NCBI RefSeq assembly: GCF_900099995.1
Contig: NZ_FNCZ01000011.1
Coordinates: forward strand, 1 to 64,000
Reading direction: 5' to 3'
Length of the DNA: 64,000 bases
From: Winogradskyella thalassocola
GTDB taxonomy: Bacteria; Bacteroidota; Bacteroidia; Flavobacteriales; Flavobacteriaceae
In this document: positions 15,459 through 25,123 of the stretch, piece by piece
Position numbering within the stretch: the stretch's first letter is position 1
How the letters are laid out: each line of letters opens with the position of its first letter
Program-made: the position numbers and the translations under genes
Notes under the pieces: model-generated
The model's database searches: none
Told to the model about the DNA's origin: nothing
What the model saw: the letters and a program-made list of their open reading frames with translations, nothing else

Positions 15459-16574
15459 TTATTTGGTTAGATTATAAACTTTTACTAATTCATCTACCAT
15501 TGATTCTTCTGAAAAATTATTAATAGCACGTTGATAGGCATTTTCACCTAATTCTTTTAATATTTCGGGATTTAAAGTGATTTTTTTAATGATATTTGCT
15601 AATTGCGAAGAATTTTCAGATTCAAATAGGAATCCATTTTCACCTTCAATAATTTGGTCTTGAGCTCCTTCAATATTTGATCTAATTACAGATTTTTTCA
15701 TCATCATAGCTTCTAAAGGGACCAATGGAAAACCTTCAACTCGTGATGGAAGAATTAATACATCTATCATATTATAGATATCTGAAGGGTCTCTAAAAGG
15801 AATTAAGGTAATTAAACTTCTGAGTTTATTTTCATCAATTAAACCATTCAGCCAATCCATATTACCATTTCCAAGAATTATGAGGTGGATTTTTAAATCT
15901 TTGCAGTTTTTAAATGCATTGATTAAAATATCAATTCCTTTACGCTTATTTATAGTGCCAACAAAACCAAAAACAATCCGGTCTTTAGGTATATGATTAA
16001 TTTCTTTTAATCTAATTATGGAATTGTTATCAAGCACATTTTTATGATCTTTAACACCATTGAAAATAAGTTTGACTGCATTTTTTTTATAGTTATAATT
16101 TGAAATCAAACTCGATTCTAATTCTCTACTAATCGCTATAACATAATCTCCTTGTCTATTAAAAATATGTTTAGGAATTTTCATATTGTGATGCGTTACA
16201 ATAAATTTCTTTCCTGTTAAAAATCTATAGATAGCAGCTAAGTATGTGGTTACAGGATAATGTGCGTGTATAACATCGGGTTTAATTTTATACAATTGAA
16301 ATAATGCAAATGGAATTGCAAATAGATATGAGACTAATTGTCGAAATCTCGTAAGAAAATTAATCTTATTGTGTAAAGGGAAAGGAAGTTTAATAAATTG
16401 AACTCCTGTTAGTTCAGCTTTCTCATATAATAGATTCGCATTATAATCGCCACCTGTACCTCTAGATAAAATATAGACACTATGACCTCGCTTTAAAAGA
16501 TTATCCGCTACTGCATACATATGCGTAGTAGAACCTTCAGCTGGTAAGTATCTTGCTAAAAAAACAATTTTCAT
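15459..16574 (-). CDS. Glycosyltransferase family 4 (GT-B fold)
   Basis: The protein has 371 residues with two Rossmann halves. The N-terminal acceptor domain begins MKIVFLARYLPAEGSTTHMYAVA and includes PDVIHAHYPVT. The C-terminal donor domain has FGFVGTINKRKGIDILINAF, then VLILPSRVEGFPLVPLEAM, containing the family E-x(7)-E element that binds the nucleotide sugar. Such enzymes build capsule, O-antigen or glycolipids. No other polysaccharide gene is adjacent, so its product is unknown. A candidate promoter with a pentanucleotide repeat at its -33 region lies 86 bp upstream, which may affect expression. Confidence 0.9.
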   Translation of the reverse strand: MKIVFLARYLPAEGSTTHMYAVADNLLKRGHSVYILSRGTGGDYNANLLYEKAELTGVQFIKLPFPLHNKINFLTRFRQLVSYLFAIPFALFQLYKIKPDVIHAHYPVTTYLAAIYRFLTGKKFIVTHHNMKIPKHIFNRQGDYVIAISRELESSLISNYNYKKNAVKLIFNGVKDHKNVLDNNSIIRLKEINHIPKDRIVFGFVGTINKRKGIDILINAFKNCKDLKIHLIILGNGNMDWLNGLIDENKLRSLITLIPFRDPSDIYNMIDVLILPSRVEGFPLVPLEAMMMKKSVIRSNIEGAQDQIIEGENGFLFESENSSQLANIIKKITLNPEILKELGENAYQRAINNFSEESMVDELVKVYNLTK

Positions 16575-16659
16575 AATAATCTAAAAAATGATCAAACTCG
16601 TTTATAGAAATTCATATTTTTAATTGATCAAATTTATCTATTTCACAATAGAATCATAG

Positions 16660-16667
16660 CAAATATA
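16660..16667 (-). promoter_or_regulatory. -7 box of the family 4 glycosyltransferase promoter
   Basis: On the minus strand TATATTTG lies 86 bp before the start codon. TTTTG elements provided by the adjacent (GTTTT)n tract fall 16 and 21 bp upstream, so the repeat itself could supply the -33 element. Confidence 0.5.
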
Positions 16668-16677
16668 CATTTGTTTC

Positions 16678-16729
<52 letters not shown>

Positions 16730-17034
16730 AAACAGTAACTCTTTATAAACTATTATTTTATAAATACTTAGTATTACGCAAATCGATTTTTACAATTAAT
16801 ATACAAAGATATATCTTTAAATTTTGCTTTGAAATAATAATACTCAAAAAATGTGGCACTTATAAAATGAATTTAATAAAGTTACTTGTTATTTTTTTAC
16901 ATTTAATTTCTAGATTGAAACTTTACTAATTTCTAACACTTGGTTGGATACATAATTCAAGTGTTAATTTCTATAATAATTTACATAATGACTGTTAGTA
17001 TTGAAAATTTAAGAAATAGTTAGAAATATAATAT

Positions 17035-17826
17035 ATGACATTTACTCACAAAGTTATTTGGATTACTGGAGCCTCAAGTGGTATTGGGAAAGCATTAGCT
17101 CTACAATTATCGCAACTAGATTGTAAGTTAATCTTTTCCTCGAGACGCGAAACTGCCTTATTGGAGGTAAAAACAGAATGTTCCAATTCTGCCTCTATTG
17201 AAATTCTTCCTTTTGATTTAGCTGATTATTTAAATATGAAACCTATTACTGAAAAAGCGCTATCCTTTTTTGGTCATGTAGATATTCTAATTAATAATGG
17301 TGGTATTAGCCAAAGATCTTTAATAATTGATACGGACATTTTAGTTGACAAGAGACTAATGGATGTTGATTATCTCGGAACTGTTGCTTTGTCTAAAGCC
17401 CTTTTACCACATTTTATAGCCCAGCAATCGGGTCATTTTGTAACTGTAACAAGTCTTATGGGGAAATTTAGTTCTCCATATCGTTCTGCCTATTGTGGAG
17501 CCAAACATGCGTTACATGGCTTTTTTGATGCGTTGCGATTAGAACATGACAAAGACCATATAAAAGTTACTATGATTTGTCCAGGATTTGTGAATACAAA
17601 TGTGGCTATAAATGCTTTAACTGGTGATGGTTCATCGCAAAGCACGCAAGATACCGCTACAAAAAACGGTTTAGAAGTGTTCGTATTTGCCAAACGTATG
17701 CTTAAAGCCATCCAAAAAGAGAAGTTTGAAGCCTATATAGGTAAGGGTGAAACTAAAGGAATTTATCTTAAGCGATTTTTTCCTCGTTTACTTCATAAAA
17801 TCATTTTGAAAAGTCAGGTGCGGTGA
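17035..17826 (+). CDS. Short-chain dehydrogenase/reductase
   Basis: A classical SDR of 263 residues that oxidises or reduces an unknown substrate with NAD(P). The cofactor loop is TGASSGIG (11-18), the NNGG motif lies near residue 87-90, and the catalytic residues are Ser140 (TVTSLMG), Tyr153 and Lys157 (YCGAK). FSSRR after the second strand favours NADP. The C-terminal part (KRFFPRLLHKIILKSQ) is basic and amphipathic, as in SDRs that associate with membranes. It converges on the RluA gene with a 2 bp gap. Confidence 0.9.
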   Translation: MTFTHKVIWITGASSGIGKALALQLSQLDCKLIFSSRRETALLEVKTECSNSASIEILPFDLADYLNMKPITEKALSFFGHVDILINNGGISQRSLIIDTDILVDKRLMDVDYLGTVALSKALLPHFIAQQSGHFVTVTSLMGKFSSPYRSAYCGAKHALHGFFDALRLEHDKDHIKVTMICPGFVNTNVAINALTGDGSSQSTQDTATKNGLEVFVFAKRMLKAIQKEKFEAYIGKGETKGIYLKRFFPRLLHKIILKSQVR

Positions 17827-17828
17827 GC

Positions 17829-18497
17829 TTAGATGGATTTAAATTTCCAAAATTTATTATGAGGTAATGGTGCTTCAAAAGTTTTCATCTCTTCAGAACC
17901 AGAATCTTTATAGGTTATTTTCCAAGCATGAAGACAAACAGCCAAAGGAAAATAATATTCAACTGATCCATATTTTTCATCTCCAAGAATAGGAAGTCCA
18001 ATATGTGCCAATTGCGCTCTTATTTGATGAAACCGACCTGTTTTTGGTTTTATTTCTAAAAGGTAACCGAAATCGTTTTGGTCAATGACTTTATAAGAAA
18101 GCATACAATCTAACGTCTCTTTCGATTTTGATGTAACGATGTCTGCCCTTTTTTCTAAATTATTCTTCACGAGAAAATTAACTAAGGTCCCTTTACTCTT
18201 TATAGGCTTGTCTTTAACAATTGCCAAATACGTTTTTTGAACTTTTCGGCTACTAAATAACGTATTAAACGCTACAAGAATGCTTTTTTTCTTAGCGAAA
18301 ATTATCACACCACTTGTGACGCGATCTAATCTATGAATGACACCAACATAAGGCTTTCGCTTACTTTTTATAAAGTGATTGAATACCTGATTCTCAACAG
18401 TAAGATTCTCGTAAGGACTTTTTTCTGTAATAAGTCCTGCTACTTTATTAACGATTATATAATCGTTATTCTCTTCTATTATTTCAAGATTTGACAT
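17829..18497 (-). CDS. RluA-family pseudouridine synthase
   Basis: The protein has 222 residues and isomerises uridine to pseudouridine in rRNA or tRNA. The catalytic motif VGVIHRLDRVTSG places the essential Asp at residue 58. Downstream are RKVQKTYLAIVKD and KPKTGRFHQIRAQLAHIGLPI, both diagnostic of the RluA class. There is no S4 domain, so it is the short, catalytic-domain-only type; the target uridine is unknown. It lies 15 bp downstream of the YgiQ gene and is probably co-transcribed. A second RluA paralogue is at 59163-59864. Confidence 0.92.
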   Translation of the reverse strand: MSNLEIIEENNDYIIVNKVAGLITEKSPYENLTVENQVFNHFIKSKRKPYVGVIHRLDRVTSGVIIFAKKKSILVAFNTLFSSRKVQKTYLAIVKDKPIKSKGTLVNFLVKNNLEKRADIVTSKSKETLDCMLSYKVIDQNDFGYLLEIKPKTGRFHQIRAQLAHIGLPILGDEKYGSVEYYFPLAVCLHAWKITYKDSGSEEMKTFEAPLPHNKFWKFKSI

Positions 18498-18512
18498 TAG
18501 AATACACTTTTT

Positions 18513-20483
18513 TTAACGTCTTTTTGGTCTTGATTTACGTTTCTTTTTTCGACGAGAACCATTTGAAAAATTTGAATCCGTAGAAGGAATAGCATCATCG
18601 AACGTGTTTTTAACCGCTTTAAGATTAACACTTTTCCATCCTTTTTCCTGACTTTCTGGTAACAACACATTTAATAAATCTTGCCTACCTACTTTATTCA
18701 AGGTCTTTCTAATCCAATCCTTGTTTTCCTTTTTATACCAAAAGAAGAAACGATGTTGTTCCTCTTTTTCCTTTCGAGATTTTGGTGTTTGCGTTGGTTT
18801 TAGAGTATATGGATGATAACCACTATAATAGATCACTGTTGCAACTGTCATTGGTGTTGGAGTAAACCCTTGGACTTGCTCTAACTGAAACCCCATATCT
18901 TTAGTTTCCGCAGCCAAATTCGCCATATCTTCTACTTCACAAGCTGGATGATTTGAAATAAAATAAGGAATTAGTTGAAGTTTTAAATCTTTCTTAATAT
19001 TGATCTTGTCAAAACGCTCTTTAAATTTATGAAAGTATTTAAACGATGGCTTACGCATCAACTTTAGTACAGGATCAGAAGTGTGCTCTGGCGCCACTTT
19101 TAATCGTCCAGAAATATGATTTGTCATCACTTCTTCTGTGTAAGCATCTAATTCTTTTGGATCTGCATTTTTATTGAATTCTGGTACCAACATATCATGA
19201 CGAATACCACTACCTATAAATGATTTTTTTATTTTAGGATGCTTATCAACCGCTTGATATAGTTCCGTTAACGGCTTATGAGAGGTGTCTAGATTGCTAC
19301 AAATTACAGGCGAAATACAAGAAGGAGCTACACATTTATCGCAAATAGATTGCACCTTTCCTTTCATCTTATACATATTGGCAGAAGGGCCGCCAATATC
19401 TGATAAATACCCTTTAAAATCGGGCATATTGGCCACTTTATCAACTTCTCTTAAAACCGATTCCTGACTACGACTCGCAATAAATTTGCCTTGATGGGCG
19501 GAAATGGTACAAAAACTACAACCTCCAAAACAACCACGATGAATGTTAATGGAAAACTTAATCATTTCAAACGCAGGAATTGGGCCACGCTTATTGTATT
19601 TAGGGTGTGGTAATCGTGTATAAGGTAAATCGAATGAGGCATCAATTTCTGCTTCTAACATCGTTGGAAACGGTGGATTAATAACCAATTGTCGCTTGTT
19701 AACACCTTGAAGAATTCGTTTTGCGTTTAATTTATTCGATTCTTGCTCAATTATTTTAAAGTTAGAGGCAAATTTCTTCTTATCTTTTAAACAGATATCA
19801 TGTGACTGAATTTCAACATCTTCCCAATTTTTATTCTTTGGAAGTGATTCATCGCTATCTAATAAAAAAGCGGTTTGTTTAATCGTTTTTAAACTCGAAA
19901 AAGGTACTCCTTTTTGTAACAACTCTACTATTTCTCGTAAAGGTTGTTCTCCCATTCCATACACCAACATATCTGCTTTAGAAGTTTCTAAAATAGTTGG
20001 CATTAGTTTATCACTCCAGTAATCGTAATGTGTTACACGACGTAAAGACGCTTCAATACCTCCTATTAATACAGGAACATTTGGGAATTTTTCTTTTAAA
20101 ATATTAGAATATACAGAGGTCGCATAATCTGGTCTAAATCCTATATCTCCATTTGGTGTATAGGCATCTTTATCGCGACGTCTTTTACTCGCTGTATAAT
20201 TACTAACCATAGGATCCATACAACCACCAGTCACTGCAAAGAATAATTTTGGAATTCCTAGTTTTGTAAAATCTTGTAAATTGTCGTTTACACTAGGCTG
20301 TGGTACAATAGCAACTTTAAGTCCATAACTTTCTAAAATACGGCCAATAACTGCAGGTCCAAATGATGGATGATCCACATATGCATCTCCACTAAAAAGT
20401 ATAACATCGAGCTCTTGCCAACCTCTAATTTTAACTTCTTTGTTTGTTGTAGGTAACCAATCTGTAAGTTTATTCATTTTCAT
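18513..20483 (-). CDS. YgiQ family radical SAM protein
   Basis: A 656-residue radical SAM protein of the YgiQ (UPF0313) family, whose reaction is unknown. The N-terminal domain (DVILFSGDAYVDHPSFGPAV) is the YgiQ B12-binding-like region. The [4Fe-4S] motif is C318-x3-C322-x2-C325 (HRGCFGGCSFC). Additional cysteine clusters (ICDKCVAPSCISPVIC near residue 385-400) are typical of the family. The tail SRRKKKRKSRPKRR is highly basic and may bind nucleic acid. A TATCTTTG box lies 8 bp upstream of the start, implying a very short leader. Confidence 0.93.
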   Translation of the reverse strand: MKMNKLTDWLPTTNKEVKIRGWQELDVILFSGDAYVDHPSFGPAVIGRILESYGLKVAIVPQPSVNDNLQDFTKLGIPKLFFAVTGGCMDPMVSNYTASKRRRDKDAYTPNGDIGFRPDYATSVYSNILKEKFPNVPVLIGGIEASLRRVTHYDYWSDKLMPTILETSKADMLVYGMGEQPLREIVELLQKGVPFSSLKTIKQTAFLLDSDESLPKNKNWEDVEIQSHDICLKDKKKFASNFKIIEQESNKLNAKRILQGVNKRQLVINPPFPTMLEAEIDASFDLPYTRLPHPKYNKRGPIPAFEMIKFSINIHRGCFGGCSFCTISAHQGKFIASRSQESVLREVDKVANMPDFKGYLSDIGGPSANMYKMKGKVQSICDKCVAPSCISPVICSNLDTSHKPLTELYQAVDKHPKIKKSFIGSGIRHDMLVPEFNKNADPKELDAYTEEVMTNHISGRLKVAPEHTSDPVLKLMRKPSFKYFHKFKERFDKINIKKDLKLQLIPYFISNHPACEVEDMANLAAETKDMGFQLEQVQGFTPTPMTVATVIYYSGYHPYTLKPTQTPKSRKEKEEQHRFFFWYKKENKDWIRKTLNKVGRQDLLNVLLPESQEKGWKSVNLKAVKNTFDDAIPSTDSNFSNGSRRKKKRKSRPKRR

Positions 20484-20490
20484 AGTGCTG

Positions 20491-20498
20491 CAAAGATA
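20491..20498 (-). promoter_or_regulatory. -7 box for the ygiQ-rluA unit
   Basis: The minus strand reads TATCTTTG, a full TAnnTTTG match, 7 bp before the ATG. This predicts a nearly leaderless mRNA unless the true start is further downstream. Confidence 0.45.
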
Positions 20499-20571
20499 CA
20501 GTTAAATTCGATTACCTATTAAAACCTTAAAAAATTCAATTATAATTAGATAATCAAAAATGTTTTTGCTT

Positions 20572-21684
20572 TTAGAAATTCTTAATCACTAACGCTTCAG
20601 GGTTAAGCGTATTACTTATTATAATTTCAAAATCAACCACACCTATAATTAACTCTTCTTCGGTTATAACTTCAACTTTCCATAAACCTTCCTTTATATT
20701 GTTCTTAACGGTATAACCGCGATAGCCATCATTTCTACCTCCAGTAATATCAAAACCTATATCTTCAACAATCTCCCAGTCATCGGTTTGACTATTAAAC
20801 CATTTCCAGCGATGAAATATTGATTTCTCTATATGAGTTGGGGCAAATATTGATGAAAAGATGTATACACTTTCTCCTGGACTCGTTATAAATTTTAACC
20901 GATGCATTCTCCAGAATATATACCATTCTTCTTTTTGATAGCTAACCGAATATTTATTGTTATCGACTTTAATATGATGTGCTACAATGCCATTTTCTAA
21001 CGCAAGTGGTACAGGAGGAATAAGATTATAGAAATAAAACAAATTAATGATAGTGTACATTCCGAAAACGATTCCTACAATTTTTGCAAGTTTTATCTCA
21101 GCTCGTGTCGTTGGACTTTTATAATAGATAACTAAGATTAACGTCAGTGTGAGAACTAGGCTAACAACACCAGATAAAATAAAAATACTAGTATTCATCT
21201 TTTTTAGTAATACAGGGATAATGAAAGAGAAAAAAGTAAAACTGATAAAAAAATATACACTAAACTGTAAGTATTTATTAGAAATTCTTTTCTTAAGTAA
21301 CTCGTTCGCAAAAAGTAACACGAGTAATATTATAAAGAAAGACATGGTTTTAGAAAGCGAAACACTTCTTGAAAAATAGATAACATAAGCACTTGAAAGT
21401 GCTCCAAAGAAAAACTGAATCGCTAGTGGATAGTAGTCGCGATAGCGTTGAAGAATTGTAAGTCTCCATTTAAAATCATCCGCTAAATTATAGAGATAAA
21501 GTGTTACACTCAACATTGTCATGTGTGAACACAAAACAATGGTATCATACAACCTATCCACACGTCCTAAAGTCAACGTATCAAAAATAAATCCCCCAAT
21601 AAAAAATATAATTGGGGCATATTTTTGATGTTTTTTTAGAAATCTGTGAAAAGCACTTTTTCTAAATTTATCTAATGTTCTCAT
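20572..21684 (-). CDS. DUF2914 domain membrane protein
   Basis: A 370-residue protein. The first about 220 residues hold six to seven hydrophobic helices, beginning PIIFFIGGFIFDTLTLGRVDRLYD, characteristic of this family. The last part is a soluble beta-rich domain, DUF2914 (WKWFNSQTDDWEIVEDIGFD, GYRGYTVKNNIKEGLWKVEV), probably periplasmic. The function is not known. It is a single gene in its own 88-bp-flanked slot between ygiQ and a lipoprotein esterase, on the same strand as both. Confidence 0.83.
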   Translation of the reverse strand: MRTLDKFRKSAFHRFLKKHQKYAPIIFFIGGFIFDTLTLGRVDRLYDTIVLCSHMTMLSVTLYLYNLADDFKWRLTILQRYRDYYPLAIQFFFGALSSAYVIYFSRSVSLSKTMSFFIILLVLLFANELLKKRISNKYLQFSVYFFISFTFFSFIIPVLLKKMNTSIFILSGVVSLVLTLTLILVIYYKSPTTRAEIKLAKIVGIVFGMYTIINLFYFYNLIPPVPLALENGIVAHHIKVDNNKYSVSYQKEEWYIFWRMHRLKFITSPGESVYIFSSIFAPTHIEKSIFHRWKWFNSQTDDWEIVEDIGFDITGGRNDGYRGYTVKNNIKEGLWKVEVITEEELIIGVVDFEIIISNTLNPEALVIKNF

Positions 21685-21738
21685 TGAAATTCAAATCGCA
21701 CTTATAAATTTAATAACTATGACTTAAGATAATTTAAA

Positions 21739-22563
21739 TCAATCTTTTTCATCAACATTCAAAATCCAAATCAAAGCTTTCTCTTTTGTAGCTCTAAAAA
21801 TGGTGTTATGCTGTTCTTTTGGCTTGTCAGAGTATTTCCACACTAACTGCTTAGGTGATTTATTTTCTAAAATTTTAGTAAGACTTTTAGAGTGAATTGA
21901 AATATCTTTTGCATCAGAAGCTGCAAACCAAAGTTTAGTTTGTCGTTCTGGTAAATTTTCTAAATAGTTTTCCGTGTTTTTTACTAAATAATGATCATTC
22001 CACCAAAGTGAAGGATCCATAGCAATATAAAAATCAAAAATCTCAGGATTCAAAAAAAACGTTTCCATCACAAACAAACCCGCTAAAGACTCTCCAATGA
22101 TACCTTTTTCATTGGTCGTTCTATACTTACTGTTTATTTCAGGGATTAATTCATCTGTAATAAAAGCTCGGAAATTTTTTGCCCCATCCGTTAAAGGACA
22201 ATAGTCTTCATCTGCTTTTACCTCTGAATACCCAGATAAATCTTTTCTTCTATCAATATTTTCTATACCAACAAGTATAATTGGAGGAATGCTTTTGTTT
22301 TCAACTAATTTTGAAATTGTATTTGCAATGTGTGGAAAATCTTCCATTACAATACCACCATCTGGCATGTAAATGACAGGCAAGGAATCACTACTTGATT
22401 TATAATTTGGAGGTGTCCAAACATTTATAACTCGTGTTTCACTTAGTAATGACGATTCTAACTTAAAATTATCATGAGGAGGAATAGGATCATCATATTG
22501 TGGTGCATTTGAGCAATTCAATACAACCGATAGTAGTAATAATAAAATTAGTGATTTATACAT
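21739..22563 (-). CDS. Esterase D / enterochelin-esterase-like lipoprotein
   Basis: A 274-residue alpha/beta hydrolase with a lipoprotein signal (LNCS, Cys17). The fold is indicated by LPVIYMPDGGIVMEDF and ILVGIENIDRRKDL, the nucleophile elbow GESLAG (Ser159), AMDPSLWWND and a late His in KEQHNTIF. These are features of the putative esterase (PF00756) family, which includes enterochelin esterases and esterase D. There are no siderophore genes nearby, so the substrate is open. It lies 20 bp downstream of the MBL-fold hydrolase and may be the last gene of the menB-menA unit. Confidence 0.85.
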   Translation of the reverse strand: MYKSLILLLLLSVVLNCSNAPQYDDPIPPHDNFKLESSLLSETRVINVWTPPNYKSSSDSLPVIYMPDGGIVMEDFPHIANTISKLVENKSIPPIILVGIENIDRRKDLSGYSEVKADEDYCPLTDGAKNFRAFITDELIPEINSKYRTTNEKGIIGESLAGLFVMETFFLNPEIFDFYIAMDPSLWWNDHYLVKNTENYLENLPERQTKLWFAASDAKDISIHSKSLTKILENKSPKQLVWKYSDKPKEQHNTIFRATKEKALIWILNVDEKD

Positions 22564-22583
22564 GTTTAAAGTATTATTTAAAA

Positions 22584-23261
22584 TTATAATTCTATACGCT
22601 CACCAATCTCTAATAACATTAAATCTTTACCCTTATCAAAGAATTTACGTTTGGCGTCTTCATGATTAATCTCTATATAACCGAAAGTATCAAAATGATA
22701 ACCTAGAACTTTATCGCATTCTATAAAATCACTAGCAAGAATAGCATCCTCAATTCCCATTGTAAAATTATCTCCAATAGGTAAAATTGCTAAATCGAGA
22801 TTAACTTGCATCGGAATTAACTTCATATCCATAGTTAAAGCTGTATCACCTGCGATGTAAATAGTTTTGCGTTCTCCTTCAATAATAAATCCGCCAGGTT
22901 GACCTCCATATGATCCATCAGGAAAAGACGAAGAATGAATAGCATTAACATATTTAAGATTACCAAATTCAAAATCCCAAGATCCACCGTGATTCATAGG
23001 ATGACCTTCTAATCCTTTATTTTGAAAATGAGTTACAATTTCAAAATTAGAAACAATTATTGCTCCTGTACGTTTCGCAATGGCTTCTACATCTAAAATA
23101 TGATCTCGATGCGCATGTGTGATTAGAATATAATCCGCTTTTATAGCTTCAATATCTATCTCAGAAGCTTTGTCGTTTCCTGTTATAAAAGGATCGACTA
23201 AAATATAAACATCTTTAATTTGAATGCCCAAAGAGGCATGACCGTAGAATGTAATTTTCAT
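22584..23261 (-). CDS. Metal-dependent hydrolase, metallo-beta-lactamase fold (UPF0173-like)
   Basis: A 225-residue metallo-beta-lactamase-fold enzyme. The metal site is complete: H49-x-H51-x-D53-H54 in THAHRDH, and later His and Asp ligands in MNHGGSWDFEF, IAGDTALTMDM and LGYHFDTFG. The N-terminus MKITFYGHASLGIQ is typical of UPF0173/YtkL-like hydrolases, whose substrates are mostly unknown. It lies 36 bp downstream of menA. That position led me to consider a role in the quinone pathway, but the sequence does not show one. Confidence 0.85.
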   Translation of the reverse strand: MKITFYGHASLGIQIKDVYILVDPFITGNDKASEIDIEAIKADYILITHAHRDHILDVEAIAKRTGAIIVSNFEIVTHFQNKGLEGHPMNHGGSWDFEFGNLKYVNAIHSSSFPDGSYGGQPGGFIIEGERKTIYIAGDTALTMDMKLIPMQVNLDLAILPIGDNFTMGIEDAILASDFIECDKVLGYHFDTFGYIEINHEDAKRKFFDKGKDLMLLEIGERIEL

Positions 23262-23297
23262 ATTATATTAATTTTAAAGGCTAAATTGCTCTTAAAA

Positions 23298-24203
23298 TTA
23301 ATACAAAATATAACCAACTCCTAAAAGTATTGCCATTAGGAATGTAGATAATGCCAAAACCTTTAGCTGACTATCAAAATCATTAGCTGTCTTCGCTCCT
23401 TTTATCTTTTTAAGATGAATAAGTAAAGGTATAAAAGCGATTAAATATAAGAAATTATAAGGTTCTACATAATAGAGGATTGAAAACAACATGGTAAACA
23501 ACATGGCACCTATAATAAGAGCAAAGTGATAACGTTTAGCATCCTTCTTTCCTAGCTTTATAGCCAAGGTAATTTTCCCAGAATTGGTGTCGGATTCAAT
23601 GTCTCTCATATTGTTTAAATTCAATACTCCCACACTTAATAAACCTATTGAAATAGCAGGTAAAACAACAACATGATCTAAGGTATGCACAAAAAGTAAG
23701 TAGCTCCCAAGCGTACTAACCAATCCAAAAAACACAAATACAAATACATCTCCAAGGGCACGATAGCCGTATGGAGAATCCCCCATTGTATAATTTAAAG
23801 CGGCATAAACCGAAAGTCCTCCAAGTAATAAAAACAATATAATATAAAGAATGCTACCAGGGTCAAATGCGTTCCAAATAAGAACCATTGTAAATACAAT
23901 AACGATAATGATGTTCAGTTTTATACCATCCATCATTTCATCTGGAGTAATGGCCCCACTTTGTATAGCACGTTGTGGACCTACACGCTCATCATTATCT
24001 GTACCTCGCACTCCATCACCATAATCATTTGCTAAGTTTGATAGTATTTGCAAACTGATAGTGGTCAATAAAGCAAAAATAAAAATCCACTCGTCAAAAT
24101 GTCCATTATAATATGCAAAACAGCCACCAAGGATAATTCCAGAAACAGAAAGTGGTAAAGTTCTTAATCGCATGGCATTAAGCCATGGTATAATTTTATC
24201 CAT
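23298..24203 (-). CDS. menA: 1,4-Dihydroxy-2-naphthoate polyprenyltransferase (MenA)
   Basis: A UbiA-superfamily integral membrane enzyme of 301 residues that attaches the polyprenyl chain to DHNA to form demethylmenaquinone. The first Asp-rich motif is NLANDYGDGVRGTDNDER (N59-D60-x-x-D63). The second is NNMRDIESDTNSGKITLA, both needed for Mg-diphosphate binding, with about nine hydrophobic helices around them. LRTLPLSVSGIILG at the N-terminus is a MenA-like start. It follows menB with a 15 bp gap, and menB makes the CoA ester of its substrate, so pathway context supports the call strongly. Confidence 0.95.
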   Translation of the reverse strand: MDKIIPWLNAMRLRTLPLSVSGIILGGCFAYYNGHFDEWIFIFALLTTISLQILSNLANDYGDGVRGTDNDERVGPQRAIQSGAITPDEMMDGIKLNIIIVIVFTMVLIWNAFDPGSILYIILFLLLGGLSVYAALNYTMGDSPYGYRALGDVFVFVFFGLVSTLGSYLLFVHTLDHVVVLPAISIGLLSVGVLNLNNMRDIESDTNSGKITLAIKLGKKDAKRYHFALIIGAMLFTMLFSILYYVEPYNFLYLIAFIPLLIHLKKIKGAKTANDFDSQLKVLALSTFLMAILLGVGYILY

Positions 24204-24218
24204 GTATTATAATTTAGA

Positions 24219-25067
24219 TTAAGGAATCCATTTTTTCGGAAAGTTAGGCTTCCTCTTTTCTAAAAAGGCATCTCTACCTTCTTTAGCTTCATCTGTCATG
24301 TAAGCTAATCTTGTGGCTTCACCAGCAAATACTTGTTGTCCAACCATACCATCATCGGTAAGATTCATGGCAAACTTTAACATTTTTATAGATGTCGGTG
24401 ATTTTGCTAATATTTCTTGCGCCCATTCGTAGGCTGTATCTTCTAATTCTTCATGAGGAATAACCGCATTTACCATGCCCATATCAAAAGCTTCTTGGGC
24501 AGAATAATTTCGTCCTAAGAAAAAGATTTCTCTTGCTCTTTTCTGGCCTACCATTTTTGCTAAATAAGCAGAACCATAGCCTCCGTCAAAACTGGTAACA
24601 TCAGCATCTGTTTGTTTAAAAATGGCGTGTTCTTTACTGGCTAAAGTTAAATCGCATACAACGTGTAAGCTGTGTCCTCCTCCAACGGCCCAACCTGGTA
24701 CAACTGCAATAACAGCCTTTGGCATAAAACGTATTAAACGTTGAACTTCTAAAATATTTAAACGATGGTAACCATCCTCTCCTACGTAACCTTGATGTCC
24801 TCTTGCCTTTTGGTCTCCACCAGAACAAAAGCTCCAAATACCGTCTTTAGAAGAAGGTCCTTCTGCACTTAAAAGTACGACTCCAATATTTACATCCTCA
24901 CCTGCATCATAAAATGCATCATAAAGCTCTGAAGTAGTTTTTGGACGAAAAGCGTTTCTTATATCTGGTCTATTAAATGCAATTCTAGCAACTCCATTGC
25001 ACTTATGATAGGTTATATCTTCATAAGACTTGGCAACTTTCCAATCTATATGGCTCATATTTATCAC
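24219..25067 (-). CDS. menB: 1,4-Dihydroxy-2-naphthoyl-CoA synthase (MenB)
   Basis: A crotonase-fold enzyme of 282 residues that cyclises o-succinylbenzoyl-CoA to DHNA-CoA. CSGGDQKARGHQGYVGEDGY is the MenB-specific substrate loop. PGWAVGGGHSLHVVCDLTLA forms the oxyanion hole, and QTDADVTSFDGGYGSAYLAK contains the catalytic Asp and Tyr region. The C-terminal KPNFPKKWIP is typical of MenB. The start may be ATG 25058 (MSHIDWK) rather than 25067. It leads the menB-menA unit. The divergent promoter region contains a 16-bp perfect palindrome. Confidence 0.96.
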   Translation of the reverse strand: MINMSHIDWKVAKSYEDITYHKCNGVARIAFNRPDIRNAFRPKTTSELYDAFYDAGEDVNIGVVLLSAEGPSSKDGIWSFCSGGDQKARGHQGYVGEDGYHRLNILEVQRLIRFMPKAVIAVVPGWAVGGGHSLHVVCDLTLASKEHAIFKQTDADVTSFDGGYGSAYLAKMVGQKRAREIFFLGRNYSAQEAFDMGMVNAVIPHEELEDTAYEWAQEILAKSPTSIKMLKFAMNLTDDGMVGQQVFAGEATRLAYMTDEAKEGRDAFLEKRKPNFPKKWIP

Positions 25068-25123
25068 TATTTAGAGCGTAAAAATAAGAAATTAATAATA
25101 ATAAAATAAACTCTCGTTTTTAC